Source of the DNA: Rosa chinensis
Lineage: Eukaryota > Streptophyta > Magnoliopsida > Rosales > Rosaceae
Direction of reading: 5' to 3'
Length of the DNA stretch: 64,000 nucleotides
Assembly (NCBI RefSeq): GCF_002994745.2
Contig: NC_037093.1
Coordinates: 47,038,384 to 47,102,383 of the forward strand
The notes under the pieces are model-generated. The model did not search any database and had not been told where the DNA came from. It saw only the letters and a program-made list of their open reading frames with translations. Shown piece after piece: positions 20,970 through 32,408 of this stretch (position 1 is its first letter; each line of letters starts with the position of its first letter). The translations under genes and the position numbers were made by a program.

Positions 20970-21356
20970 GATCATCTCCAATGGAAGTGTCAATTGACAC
21001 CCGGACACACTAACGGTTATAAATGGCTGAAAATGGAACTCCAATGGTGTTGTCAAATCCTACATAGATTTAACAGATCTTATCTCACTGTCAAATTTGA
21101 CATAGCTGCTGGGTTATGTCATTTAATATTTTAATATATAAGGACCCATTAGTGAAAAACATTGTGAGAGAGTTTTAGAATTTTGTTATAAAATTGGACC
21201 CACAAGTAGTTTAAATAGATATTATAATAATATCATTTTTAACTGATCAGCTGGAGTTGATATGTTTGCAAGATGAGTTAAAATTAATGTTATTTGCCAT
21301 ATCACATGTCAAATTTGAAATTGACACAAGCCAAAAGAAACATCCATTGGAGATGC
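20970..21356. mobile_element. Tourist/Harbinger-like MITE, 387 bp
   Basis: The left terminus GATCATCTCCAATGGAAG pairs with the right terminus read in reverse, GCATCTCCAATGGATG. TTA occurs immediately outside both ends (20967-20969 and 21357-21359), fitting the 3-bp target duplication of PIF/Harbinger elements. No coding capacity. Confidence 0.65.
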
Positions 21357-21433
21357 TTAGGGCCCGAATTCCTGTTGAACAGAAAGAAAGAGACTGAGAT
21401 TGAAAATGGAACTGCTTCAAGCAAATTTACAAC

Positions 21434-21952
21434 TGTTGGAGGTGAAAAATTCCGTAGAGGAGTTTGACCCAACAATTAATGCGGACTGGAGCAGGAGTTG
21501 ACCGGGAACGATCGAGAAGCTTCCTTGGTGCGTTGACTCGAAGTTTGACTGTCCTCTCGAAGAGGAGGGGGGTACTTGCAGAAAACTCTCCAATGTCTAA
21601 TTAAGTCAGTACGTTTCTTAATAGTGGAGTAGAGAGAATTGGAATTTGATGGATTACCTGGACGTCGAGCCTCCTTTATATAGGCGATGACTTACTTAGG
21701 GAACAAGCCGCCATTATTTCTGCTTTTATGGCTGCATTTATTTACACACTTATGATGACAATTATTACTGCACTAATAACGGTTAATAATTGCGTACTTA
21801 CGACGGTAATTCATTGCGCACTTATAATCGTAATCATTGTGCGTAGTTATTGTCGTAATAATCGCCATATTCATGACTGAAATTTAACACCATACTAACT
21901 ACGGAGTTAATCGCCTTAATTGCGGGCTCAGCAGAATTTGACCACTCCCACA
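21434..21952 (-). repeat. 3' LTR of the TRIM-like element
   Basis: 519 bp on the minus strand from TGTGGGAGTGGTC to CACCTCCAACA. It contains a run of related CGTACTTA/TGCGCACTTA/CGGTAAT units near 21770-21870. Confidence 0.88.
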
Positions 21953-22033
21953 ATGCCCTCAAATTTTCTCTTTAGACATTCGTCCTAAGAGGAAATTTCC
22001 ATTCTCTGGCTGCTTTGAATCTTGCCTTAAATA

Positions 22034-22160
22034 TTTCCTCGAGCCTTGGCCGTCCCGATTCTTTCCTCGAGCCCTGGCCGCCCCAAATCTTTCCTCGGGC
22101 CTTGGCCACCTTGAATCTTTCCTCGGGCCCTGGCCGCCTCGATTCTTTCCTCAAGGCGAA
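22034..22160. repeat. 28-bp minisatellite in the TRIM interior
   Basis: TTTCCTCGAGCC or TTTCCTCGGGCC begins at 22034, 22062, 22090 and 22118, and a truncated unit starts at 22146, giving exactly 28-bp spacing. Units alternate CTTGGCC and CCTGGCC. It fills a quarter of the interior. Confidence 0.9.
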
Positions 22161-22407
22161 GATTCACTTTCAGCATGAGACATGGAATTGCTCCCATTTC
22201 CCTTTGAATCTGATCAACAACATTTTATTCTCCTAGGCCACCGGCCTTGGGTATTTACTCTGGCCACCAGCCTTACACATACATTTCAACAACAGTTACC
22301 CAGACTTTTGTCACTTCGGGGCTTGTATTCTATCACTCCCAGTACTTAGTGACAGAAATGAGATTTCTAATGGTGCAGCTCCCGCCATCACTTTTTAGGG
22401 AAAAGTG

Positions 22408-22426
22408 CTTCCCACAGATGGCGCCA
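22408..22426 (-). other. Primer-binding site of the TRIM-like element
   Basis: The minus strand reads TGGCGCCATCTGTGGGAAG, two bases after the 5' LTR. It starts with TGG, as expected for the complement of a tRNA CCA end; I do not assign the tRNA. Confidence 0.6.
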
Positions 22427-22428
22427 CT

Positions 22429-22942
22429 TGTTGGAGGTGAAAAATTCCATAGAGGAGTTTGACCCAACAATTAATGAGGACTGGAGCGGGAGCTGACCGG
22501 GAACGATCGAGAAGCTTTCTTGGTGCGTTGACTCGAAGTTTGACTGTCCGCTTGAGGAGGAGGGGGTACCTGCAGAAAACTCTCTGATGCCTAAGTCAGT
22601 ACGTTTCTTAGTAGTGGAGTAGAGAGAATTGAAATTCGATGGATTACCTGGACGTCGAGCCTCCTTTATATAGGCGATGACTTACTTAGGGAACAAGCCG
22701 CCATTATTTCTGCTTTTATGGCTGCATTTATTTACACACTTATGATGACAATTATTACTGCACTAATAATGGTTAATAATTGTGTACTTACGACGGTAAT
22801 TCATTGCGCACTTATAATCGTAATCATTGTGCGTAGTTATTGTTGTAATAATCGGCATATTCATGACTGAAATTTAACGTCATACTAACTACGGAGTTAA
22901 TCGCCTTAATTGCGGGCCCAGCAGAATTTGACCACTCCCACA
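22429..22942 (-). repeat. 5' LTR of the TRIM-like element
   Basis: 514 bp, highly similar to its partner with a few dozen changes and small indels, so the insertion is of moderate age. Confidence 0.88.
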
Positions 22943-22947
22943 ACAAC

Positions 22948-23500
22948 TGAGATTGAAAATTCAAAGAGACTGAAATATCAAACTATGAACAGCTTCAAGC
23001 AAATTTACAATTGAAATTGAAAATTGAAAATGATGGAAGGAAGCTGACATATCAAATTTACAATCGAGATTGATACTGGCACTAGTTACTGGCTTCTCCT
23101 TCTTACAATTATTAGCTTTCTAACAATGAAGAACTTAGAAGCAGAGGATGGAGGGATAGAAGAAGAAGAGGGGGAGAGGAATCTTTACTGACTTAATCAA
23201 TCAAACAATCACACCTTTAGAGCCACTAGTTCGAAGTAGAACACCAGTGTGAACTCCTTTTCTTCTTCCTGATTCTGGGTATGTTTTCTTTTGCCAAAGA
23301 TTGAAGCTTTTTTAATTGTTTATTTGTTTTTGCCTTTCTGGGATTCTTGTTGTTTAGAGAGGGAAAGGTCTAGATGCTCGAAATGGCTGATGTTTCTTCC
23401 TGAAGCTATTACCTTTAGCATAAACACTCAAATAAGCACATATCTCATAAACACACAAATGCATAGAGAGAAAACCACAAGAAATCACAGAGTAAGATCA

Positions 23501-23503
<3 letters not shown>
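22948..23503. other. Unassigned flank of the TRIM-like element
   Basis: Near the insertion, GAGATTGAAAAT and GCTTCAAGCAAATTTACAA occur on both sides of the TRIM, showing an older local duplication. No gene is supported. Confidence 0.45.

Positions 23504-23549
<46 letters not shown>
23504..23549. repeat. GA microsatellite, 46 bp
   Basis: Uninterrupted GA dinucleotide run. Confidence 0.95.
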
Positions 23550-23552
<3 letters not shown>

Positions 23553-24007
23553 TGATTTAGAGTTCTAAGTGGAGACTCCGAGACCCGAACTAGGGCAGAG
23601 AAGATTCGGACTCTCAGAGAGTTTTGGGCGTTTAAGTCGGAGTAGGGCGGAGGACTATCGAAGAGGAAGAAACAAGGAGGCGGCTGATCAAGAGAAGAGT
23701 GAAGACTGAGCTTGGAGATTAGGTTTGGGTCTTTGGTGCTGAAGACTCTGATTCAGTGAGTCCGATCCTAGAATAAGGATTTTGGGCCTTATCTATACCC
23801 AATAAATAGAGCCACATGTATCTTTTTAATGTAATACGGGCCTAGCGGGCTTTTTCATTTATGAAATTCAAGGCCTTGGCCCCACACTTTTTTGGACTAC
23901 CAAGGCCCCCGCCCTGACCGTTTTGACTAAAAAAATTAGGCATGGACTGTACGGTTTGGGCTTTGACAGGTCAGTCCGGGTTTTCGGGCTTAAACGCCCA
24001 GCCCTAC
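23550..24007. other. Unassigned sequence ending in a hAT-like terminus
   Basis: No gene seen. The last 200 bp (GGGCCTAGCGGGC ... TTTCGGGCTTAAACGCCCAGCCCTAC) has the look of the subterminal region of a hAT-derived element and abuts the CYP82 fragment at 24008. The other end was not found. Confidence 0.4.
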
Positions 24008-24065
24008 AAAAGAGTGACTCAAGCGACCAACATGATTTCATTGATGTCATGCTATCTGAGATTGA
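24008..24065 (+). pseudogene. CYP82 exon-1 fragment (shredded copy)
   Basis: It encodes KSDSSDQHDFIDVMLSEIE, matching KSDSSNQQQDFINVLLSEIE of the CYP82 pseudogene at 31672-34599 (near 33160-33220). It stops at the LINE-like insertion at about 24070. With 20893-20955 it is what remains of one tandem CYP82 copy. Confidence 0.8.
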
Positions 24066-24069
24066 ATTC

Positions 24070-24232
24070 CTCTTGTTTGTTTGCTTGTTTGTTTTTTTTG
24101 TTTTTTGGGTCAAAGTAATAATACTTCATTAATAAGCTCAAAGAGATAAACACAATGAGGGAGCCCAAAGCAGCCCAATTACAAGATAAACTTGATATAG
24201 GAAAATTACATCTCTAACTTAATACCACATGA

Positions 24233-24270
<38 letters not shown>

Positions 24271-25141
24271 AAAGATGATAAAAGGATTTCACTCTTACCC
24301 CATGTTGACTTGAACCTATGACCTCGATCTTAGGGAGTGGGTGCTCTGACCACTGAGCTAATACCACATGGATCAATATAAAAGAGAGCAATCCTAAAAA
24401 TTAAAAGGAAAATATCATAAATCTAAACCACCGCTGCCGCCTTCTCAGTAAAACTGCACAGCCACAAACTACCACACAATTATCGACCAAGATGTCACTA
24501 GAAGAGCCAAAATCAAGGAATACAATCCAAGAAACAGATGCCAATGGAACCGCAAAAAGCAGATCAAATCAAACCTAAAATATACGCTGATACGAAAGTA
24601 GAACCAAGACCTCACACTAACCTTCTCGTCTCCACTAGAGACCTACAATCCAGGAATGAACCTCAGCCACTAAAAGAGGATATAAGTCAATAGCAAAGAA
24701 AAGTTATAATGGTGAATGGAGTGAAACACCCATGCATGAGCACCTATACTCCTCTAGGTAAGTGTTTTTCACTTTATAGAGCCAGCCATGAGAACCTCCA
24801 TGGAAATCAGTGGTAGAGGGAGGGGAGTTAGTATGGGATATTGGGTGGGAAGAGTCATAAGGGCTTATCTCATAACTGAAAATTTTCAGAGATAATTGAC
24901 AAGAAAAACATAGTAAAAGAAGGAACAAAGTTCTCTAGATCTGGACACTGCCAACACAATCACCATAAGAGGGTATAATATCACCACAAATGATGTAAGG
25001 AATATAGTTGGGGATGAAGGCAGATGAGGGGTGAAGGAGATGGAGGTCAGTGAGGATGGAAGGTATACTGTCGGTTGACTCTCAATGGGACAGGGAGGGT
25101 TGAAAACTTTAGAGAGATGAAGGAGCCTCTCTCTCTCTCTC
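24070..25141 (-). mobile_element. LINE-like retroposon, minus strand
   Basis: The 3' end lies at the left: a T-rich run (minus-strand AAAAAAC AAAAAAAAC tail) after ATTAATGAAGTATTATTACTTTGACCC. The 5' end at the right starts with a GA-rich GAGAGAGGCTCC. TTGAATTC at 24062-24069 and 25142-25149 may be the target duplication. No reverse transcriptase is encoded; composition and structure resemble 28226-29144. A SINE is inserted in it. Confidence 0.5.
24232..24358 (-). mobile_element. tRNA-derived SINE with poly(A) tail
   Basis: On the minus strand the body starts TAGCTCAGTGGTCAGAGC (A-box) and has AGGTTCAAGTC (B-box) about 35 bp on, as in a tRNA promoter, then a short unrelated body and a 29-base A tail (24235-24263, T on the plus strand). 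A 12-bp duplication TAATACCACATG flanks it at 24220-24231 and 24359-24370. It does not fold as a complete tRNA. Movement would depend on a LINE. Confidence 0.88.
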
Positions 25142-25149
25142 TTGAATTC

Positions 25150-25485
25150 TAACTCACAAGGACATCACACTGCAACTATCTTTTTAGTTTATTTTTACTC
25201 TTTAGTACGTAATTGGTGGCGTTTTGTCAGTAATAAGATTCTACCGATATTTGGAAGGGTTAGGTGGGATTTGTCTCAGTAAGTGCACTTTGAGTGCCTT
25301 GTCTAGCCTAGCGAAGCGGCAAATTTTAGTTAAATGGACGCAACCTTCTAGTGACATGATGAAACTAAATATCGTCGGATTTGTTTTATGGCGGCAACAT
25401 GGTAGGAAAACTGTGATAGTGGTAATTATGTTTCTTGATTGTAGTTGAGTTATCTTTTCGTTATATCATCACTATAGAAAAGTTA
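25150..25485 (+). pseudogene. Possible LINE RNase H remnant
   Basis: A 74-residue frame at 25224-25448 contains ILVKWTQPSSDMMKLNIVG, which recalls the start of the RNase H domain of plant LINE and retroposon-derived proteins (W..P..G..KLN.DG). The catalytic aspartate position reads V, and nothing else of the domain follows. Confidence 0.3.
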
Positions 25486-25490
25486 ATGGA

Positions 25491-26395
25491 TGTCACGCGC
25501 CAAATTTCAAATAAATAAATTCGAATTTGAAACGCGATAACTCAACAAATCGCCCAAATGCTTAGAATTTTTTTTTTCAATCAAACTAAGCAAGAAAATA
25601 AACTAAAACCACAAATGTTAATACAAACTCAATCTCTGGAGTCAAATATTACATCCCAATTGTTTACATAAACATGAAAGCATCAATGTAAAATATAACG
25701 CTCACTAGGAGCATACTAAAAGCAGCAGTACGATAACAAAAATAGGTTATGAACCTAGCACTGCTGCACTACTCGTCTCGATCTCAACCCTGGTGGTTCT
25801 GACCTGCAGGAATAACCCATACACCATGGAATAGTGCACGGGGTTGCAAACAACAAACCCGGTAAGCTTTTTAAAATCGTATGAGTAAACTCAAATAAAA
25901 TGACTCAAACCCGCATGCTTGATAATTTCTCAACTCAAGATTAAATTAAAGCAATCCGAAATCAACTCGACAATTTAGTAAGAACCCAAGTCCCTCAATG
26001 GACAATAAAAGAAAGAAACTACCTAAAACTCTCTTTTAAAAACGTGTACTCATGGGCCTCAAGTAACCCCATGTGTTACCTCCATGAGATACAATGGCAA
26101 ACAGATTAGAGTTCTAACTGAATCGTAGCCCGTCACCCGGCCAAGATTATGGTATCCGATATACTTGCCTCAATCGTAGCCCGTCATCCGGCCAGGGTTA
26201 TGGCATCCAATATACTTACCTCAATCACCAATGTGATAAAAGGTCTTTAGACCAAAAACATTTAAGAAGTCCAGAAGACTCAAAAGTTACACTCAACCCA
26301 AGATACTCTTCAACACAATAAAATCAACAATTATTAAATTTCTCACAATGTCACACATCAAGATATATATATATATATATATATATATCACATAA

Positions 26396-26426
<31 letters not shown>

Positions 26427-27936
26427 TGCACGTAGTCATCCACTCAGGAATGCCAATAATACCAACTATAGTTCACAATCGCAAAACTCGAGAAAAATTA
26501 TTTTTATAATTAAAACTCATTTTACGTACCTATGAACCGTAGTAGATCAAGTTCATATAATTTAAAACAAATATTCATTTCCGAAAACAATTTCACAATT
26601 TATCAATAACTTCCGAATAAATAAAGTAGCTTGTTCATGAATGAATCACGTGAGATTTACTCACCTCTAAATCCTGCTGCGTCTTCTCTTACAGCCGAGA
26701 TAAAATATCTAATACGCTCCGTCAATCACCAAAGTAAAATACGTCTCAACTTAGTACACGAATCAAAAAGTGATTAAAGTTCGAACCCCCGTTTGAACTA
26801 GAACCCTAAAAATAATGTCAATCGAGGGGAAACTTCATCCGATACCATCCAAAGTCTCCGAAATACTTTTAAGATAGATATAACAAAGCTACAAGTAGAT
26901 CGAACAGCAGAATCCTCAAGGATCGAATCGAAAACGCTAAAAACCCTAACATGCTCATACGATCTCCAAAAATTATATATCATATATCGAAATGCTCGTA
27001 TCGACGAGCAAAGGATACGTGAAACATGAAACTGCCCAGCGCGGTCGGACATACCGTAGTGGCTGAGCATGGGTTTACGCCGCCAGCGACCCCCAAATTG
27101 GGTGGCGAGACCTATGTCAAAATGTTCCTCTCAACTTGTACAACAATATTCATAACTAGCACAAAATCTGAATCAAAGCCATTTGGTTGGAATTTACCTC
27201 GAAAGGAAGATGGCCGATGAAAACCCTAGAAATTTCAACTCCAAAATTTGTTCTCCACACTTTGAATCGTTGCAAGCCGCTTAGAGGGGAGTATCTGCGT
27301 CCTCTGGCCTACAAAAGACCCCAAGAGTTGTCGCCTGAGGTGGCCGAAGTTGGGAGTTCCAATGGTGGCTCAAACTGCAACGCCGCCACCACTTTCGGGC
27401 CTTGTTGCCCCTTCCACGACTCAAACGAGCTACCACACCGCCGCAGACATGAAGAGGGAAAATAGGCGAAGAGAATGGGACCGGTGGAGGGTCGAATGGT
27501 GGCCTGACATAAGAGAAATCGCCGGTCGAAAATTGGTCCCCGAAGTGCGGCTCGGGAGAGAGGGAGAGAGAGAGAGAGAGAGAGAGAGTTGACTTTCCAA
27601 AATTAGAAACTAGAGTTTTTTGATGATTTTTCTAAAATTTTTCTATTTATTCCAAAATAGAAATTTTTTCCGAATGCCATAACTTCTTCATACGAACTCC
27701 GATTTTCGGGTTCCACATGTCCACGAACTCGTATTGACGCGCTCTACGATTTCAGTGAAGGAATTAGTCACATAATTATAACGAATAAAAAGTCAACCCT
27801 TGAATCGGAGCATTCTGAGCAAATAATTGTCCGAAACACTTTTGCTCCACCCTCGAACCACGAAAGCTTACTAACGAACACTTTATTAATTCCAGGAAAC
27901 CATCAGAAATTAATAACGAACTTCTGAGGTATTACA
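25491..27936 (-). mobile_element. Solo LTR, 2.4 kb, probably Ty3/gypsy
   Basis: The minus strand begins TGTAATACCTCAGAAGTTCG and ends GGCGCGTGACA, 2446 bp. The duplication ATGGA lies at 25486-25490 and 27937-27941. The first 300 bp shares blocks with the LTRs at 43390, 47122 and 58210, such as GTAGAGCGCGTC, GAGTTCGTGGACATGTGGAA and CGGAGTTCGTATGA. No primer site, interior or second LTR is present, so LTR-LTR recombination has removed the element body. Open frames inside are incidental. Confidence 0.85.
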
Positions 27937-27941
27937 ATGGA

Positions 27942-28208
27942 GTAACCAGTTAAGTACTCTTTGCTAATTGGTGCATGTTAGAATACATATATTTTGTAGA
28001 GACTTCAGATATCATTTCATGACGTTATCTCGATGCTTATTGTAATTAGGGATTTAGGTTCAATGTCCCCCTTTGTATTCAGTAATTTCATTAATCAAAA
28101 CTTGAGAACAACCGCACTAACTCTTTTAAAAAATAAAAAATAAAATCTTTGGTACACTAAGAGTTTTGCTAGGTATATTTAGAAACACCCCAATTTAATC
28201 CTTCCATT
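27942..28208. other. AT-rich spacer
   Basis: Nothing recognised apart from the MITE-like TTGCTAGGTATATTTAGAAA near 28169. Confidence 0.5.
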
Positions 28209-28225
28209 TACGTCATTTTCAGATG

Positions 28226-29144
28226 CACATTTTTTTTTGTTTTTTGCGGTGGAAGAATAATTTTTATTAGATAAACATAACTTTACAAACACAAACATAA
28301 TTACAAAACCCACAGTGGGGGAAAACAAAAACAAAACATGGAAGATAAACATAACAAGTGATAACAACCCAGTATTATCCATCCAAGTGGCAAAACTTTC
28401 AAGGGAGTAAAGAACAACACGTGCATAAACAGCCACATGTCTACACTTCAAGTGGCTCGGAGACGTTACAATATTGTTTGTCATCAAAAATTTGGAGTAT
28501 ACCTAATTAATCTTGACACTGGAGCACCACTAGAGGTTTAGCCCAATTGCAGACCCAACGGAGAAGGAAGTAGCTTGGGCTGACACCGCCAGAAACAGAT
28601 CCACTGCGTGATACAGAGATAGCACGAGGACTGCAACCAAGAGCATTGAACAGACCAAATCCTATCTAGACTGCAACAACAAATCTGAAAATCATACTAC
28701 ACATAATCGAACGCCATCAGCGGATCGTCGGGCAAGAAATTACCAGGCAGAATGGTAACCAAAGAAAACATAAAAAAGAAAGAAGAATCGAAAAAGGCAG
28801 TGGAATCGCTGACGTACCATTGTAAGACATATGATATAACACCGATTTCAAAGTACAGAATCAGCGAACTTTTGTTTAAAAAACTGATTGGTAAGGGAGA
28901 TGTGCACCTGTTGTGTGAAGAATCTGAGATTTGAAAATTAGGAGAAAGGGAGGGATATGTAATCTGATATCTATAGATGAGGAAGATTTGGGTGATAGGA
29001 TAAAGAAAGAAAATCAAAGGGAAAAACAAACCAAGCTGCCACTGCTGGGACAGAGATATCGACCACGAAAGCGGGTCGGGAAGGGTAGAAAACTACGGAA
29101 GGTTAGGAAGAGGAAGAGAGAAGCGAGAGCCTCGGTCTCTCTCC
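28226..29144 (-). mobile_element. LINE-like retroposon, minus strand, 0.9 kb
   Basis: The left end is a T run (minus-strand poly(A)) after TTATCTAATAAAAATTATTC. The right end is GA-rich (GAGAGACCGAGGCTC), as in 24070-25141. Flanks TACGTCATTTTCAGATG (28209-28225) and TACATCATTTTCAAACG (29145-29161) agree at 14 of 17 positions, a plausible aged target duplication. No enzyme encoded. Confidence 0.55.
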
Positions 29145-29201
29145 TACATCATTTTCAAACGTACTTTGAAAACACATTGTTCAATGATATTTTACAAAGT
29201 G

Positions 29202-30166
29202 CCCAAATGCTGGATGGGTTGTTACTCCCCCCCCTTTTCTTGCCAGATCTAGATCATTCTGATCTAGATCTTTGGCTTGAAAGTAGGGGGAGATATTTTC
29301 CCTCTTCGTGAGGCTTCTTCCCTACCCTTCTCGTGGTAGCTCTCTGCCACAGCAGTGGCTGGTATGATTTCCCTTATGTCTTTGCTTTCCTTTCCTTCCC
29401 AGATCCCTTTTTCCAACCCTTCCTAACTTCTCAATTTCAGAATACCCATTCCTACCATCACTCTGTTCTTCTATTTTCTTCATCCTCCCCATCCCCACCA
29501 TCCCTCTTCCCTCTCATGTCCTTTCCATCAATTCTCTCTTTTCTTTTTCTTTCCTATTCCTCAATTTCTCAAATATCTTATTCTTCATGGTTAAGATGCA
29601 CATCCTCCTCACCCATTAGACTCCACTTCACCGAATGCTCGCTTGTCCTTCAGAGCTCCGACGTTTGAGTCGTTTGGATTGTCTCTTTAAACAGGGTTTT
29701 CCCGTTACCGCGCGTAAATATGATGAATACGATAGTGCAACAAGGGTTTGCACAGTCTTTAGCTGTCTGTCCCTTTGATCCCTCTGCAGATAGTTTCTTT
29801 TTTTCTTTTTTTTTTGGTTCCTGTGTTTGTATCGGAGGATGTTTTGTATGATTTAGAGATTTGGGTTATGGAGATCTTTCAATGGGTTTTGTGATGCTGT
29901 TCTTGCACGGGATTGTTTTGGTTAGACTCCAAGTTTTCGCCGGCCAATCTGGTGACGTTTCTGTGTTACCATTGGGTTTGGATGGTGGCGGCGACGTCAC
30001 TACGTCATCTCTCTCCTAGTAGATCTGCACCGTGGTTGAAGCTTGTAGGGCTTGTTTGTTTTTGTTTGTTGGTTTTATTTATTTGGGCTCGTTTTGAGTC
30101 TTTTGCTTGTAATATTGTAGTTCTTGTTTGAATGTAAATCCTTCCATCAACAAAAAAAAAAAAAAG
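29202..30166 (+). mobile_element. LINE-like retroposon with poly(A) tail
   Basis: Flanks GATATTTTACAAAGT (29187-29201) and GATACTTTACAAAGT (after the A run at about 30152-30166) are a 15-bp target duplication with one mismatch. The insert ends in a run of A. The interior is T- and C-rich at the 5' end and has no recognisable enzyme, so it is non-autonomous or 5'-truncated. Confidence 0.75.
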
Positions 30167-30287
30167 ATACTTTACAAAGTCAATATTCATGTGTAATAGT
30201 GGACAAACTGACAAAGACATTCATATTCATGGACAAAAATTTAACTGCCATTTACAAAGACTATTACTGCTAAAAAAATATGAGAGC

Positions 30288-31390
30288 TCTCCTCCCTCTC
30301 TTCTGGCAGTGGCAAACCCTATCTCTAGGGTTTTGCTCGTCGCGATCGTTGGCATCCAAGGAGATTTCTTTTCCCTGTGAAGCCTGTTTGTCACCCTCCT
30401 CGAGGTCGAGATTCCATTCTATCAACCTCTGGGTTGTGACATCCGACTCTTATTGGCTTGCCATTCGACACTTCATGGCGGTGCTAGTGAGGAGATTGGT
30501 TGGGAGTTCGGCTGTTTGAGGGAATTTGGCACTACGAGGAATTTCTCCGTTGAGAGTGTTTGGGAGAAAAATCGAATTTGGGATCCTGGTTATGTTTCTT
30601 CCTTACCACGGGGAAGGTGGAGCTGTTGCGATGGTGATCGAGTTTGCTCTCTAGTGGTTGCCGCTGACGGTGGAGGACGAAATGGTTCCCAATCTCGGAG
30701 TCTGAGGACGTCTAGTGGTGTGGGGTGGCTGGGTTTGATCCGGTCTGGTGTGATGGCGGCGGCCGTGTCTTGGGGTGTATGGTCTCACGTGTTCTTCGAT
30801 CTGTTACAAGATCGGCGCTCTCCGTGGGCTGGTGGTGGCTCCGAGCTGATGGAGATGGTGCACTCCGACGATGGCGTGGCTCAGCTTGGAGGAGTCGGGT
30901 TGGAGGTCTGGGTGCCCTGAGCACTTTGTTTTCTGGTGTCATGGGCTGCATTAGGGCTCTTTGGCTCCGTGTGGGCTGCAATGGTTAGGCCCGCTCACTT
31001 TTGGGCCCGTAATTTATTGCTGAAGTAATGGACATGGAAGAAGGCATAGAAAAGGAGGCTGCTGCTTCTCTTCCGGAAAATATTTAAATTTTGTTAGGTC
31101 GCAAATATCATAATCTCTGAAGGTTTTTTACTCTTGCTTCGAGGATTACTGGTCTTTGTTTGGAATAAAAGTGCGTGAACTGTCTAAAAGGTGGGTGTAC
31201 TGGGGGTGTATTGGGTTCTTGTTCTTTTTTTTTTGAAAGGGTTCTTGTTCTTGTTTTAGAATAGGAGTCTTAGGGTACTCTGAGAAGCGATTCTTTCTAT
31301 CGACCCCTTAGGGGTGTTTCGTTTTTGTACTGCTTACTGAATCTATATAATGGGCTGACCTCTTTTAATCAAAATAATGGATAAATAAAT
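30288..31390 (+). mobile_element. LINE-like retroposon, 1.1 kb
   Basis: Starts near GAGCTCTCCTCCCTC and contains a G/T-rich body with a 155-residue Gly/Ser/Trp-rich frame (30453-30920) that matches no domain I know. It ends with a 3' region shared with 61230-61455: GTTAGGTCGCAAA, GGTGGGTGTACTGGGGGT, GGGGTGTTTCGTTTTTGTACT and TATATAATGGGCTGACC, then TTTTAATCAAAATAATGG. The shared 3' end and A-rich tail suggest a LINE family 3' UTR. No target duplication was confirmed. Confidence 0.55.
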
Positions 31391-31671
31391 ATATTTTTAT
31401 TTTCGGTGGCCTTGCGTGCAAGCAAAGTAATCTAAGATCAATTTGATAAATTTAAAAAACATTATCCAAAGCCAAATATTCAAACACATAATTTTCTGGT
31501 ATAAAAAAAAACACATAATTTGAATTTGAGCTGTTAGTTAGTCCAACCAGAAAATAATATAATTTGTCTTTGCGTATGATTCAAAACATTAACACACCAC
31601 GACTCCATAAATTGAATTCATAAATTGAATTGAAAGTCGATAACTTTTAAACGCCATTATCACTGTAGCTC
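31391..31671. other. Region upstream of the CYP82 pseudogene at 31672
   Basis: AT-rich. It does not resemble the upstream segment shared by 19770-20180 and 41990-42310. No clear TATA box chosen. Confidence 0.4.
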
Positions 31672-31780
31672 ATGGATTATCTTTCTCATCAACTAGCAAT
31701 TACAGGACTTCTAATTTTGGTTTCGTTGTATGTGTATCTATGGAGGGTGAGATTTCAGAATCACAAAATGAAGGGCCTCA

Positions 31781-32408
31781 TGTTAAAGATTATCAATCTC
31801 TTCCTTCAATCACTCCCAGAATCTCCTCTAGTTTGTCTACTGCCACTTTATCGGTTTCCTAAGATTATGCTTCAGTTTTGATTCTGTTGTCAATGTAATC
31901 TTATTGATTCTTGTAACGGTCAATACTCACAACTATATAATGCATAGAATGTAATAGCTAAGTATCAAAAGGGAAATCAATTTCAATTTCTACATGGTAT
32001 CAGAGCAATCTGCCTAACAGCTCTTGATCCTGTGAACTCTAAAACTCTCCCTGGGTGTATGGAGCAAAATTTCTCCATACACCCACGGGTCTAAAACCGA
32101 TTGCAGCACTCTGAATCCTTCTTCTTAGTTCAGTACTTTTCAATTCAAGTCAGTTTCCTTTCTTCTTCACACTCTTGGTATCTTTTCTAGCACCATCGTG
32201 GCAGAAGCACCATGTTTCAATTCCCCACCGTATCCCACCATCCCTTCTCCTCCGTAGCTTCCTCCCAATTAAGCTTAGATTTTTGTTTGGAGAATAGCAA
32301 CCATCTTCTTCTGTTCATTTGCTCTCTCACTCCCTCTGCTCCTACAAACTACCTCTTTCTATCTGATTCCCCCTAACTCCTCTCAACATATTACTCTCTC
32401 TCCTGAAG
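31781..32408 (+). mobile_element. Truncated Copia insertion: 5' LTR, primer site, leader
   Basis: A 214-bp LTR (31781-31994, TGTTAAAG to TTCTACA) is followed by TGGTATCAGAGCA, a good initiator-Met primer site, and about 400 bp of leader. There is no 3' LTR. The target duplication CCTCA (31776-31780 and 32409-32413; 8 bp of identity if neighbours are counted) still flanks it. It separates the CYP82 membrane anchor from the rest of exon 1. Confidence 0.8.

Larger units (their letters stand above)
21434..22942 (-). mobile_element. TRIM-like non-autonomous LTR retrotransposon, 1.5 kb
   Basis: Two direct repeats of 519 and 514 bp (21434-21952 and 22429-22942) surround only 476 bp. The duplication ACAAC lies at 21429-21433 and 22943-22947. 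LTR termini are TG and CA. A TATATAAAGG promoter core in each LTR, a primer-binding site next to the right LTR and a purine-rich TTTGAGGGCAT next to the left one show minus-strand orientation. The interior encodes nothing recognisable, so replication would need a partner's proteins. Confidence 0.88.

Noticed and set aside
24296..24358. A tRNA gene on the minus strand
   Set aside because: A- and B-boxes are present but the acceptor and anticodon stems do not form, and a poly(A) tail and target duplication mark it as a SINE.
30453..30920. 155-residue open frame as a host gene
   Set aside because: Low-complexity Gly/Ser/Trp composition inside a retroposon; no domain, no homologue recognised.
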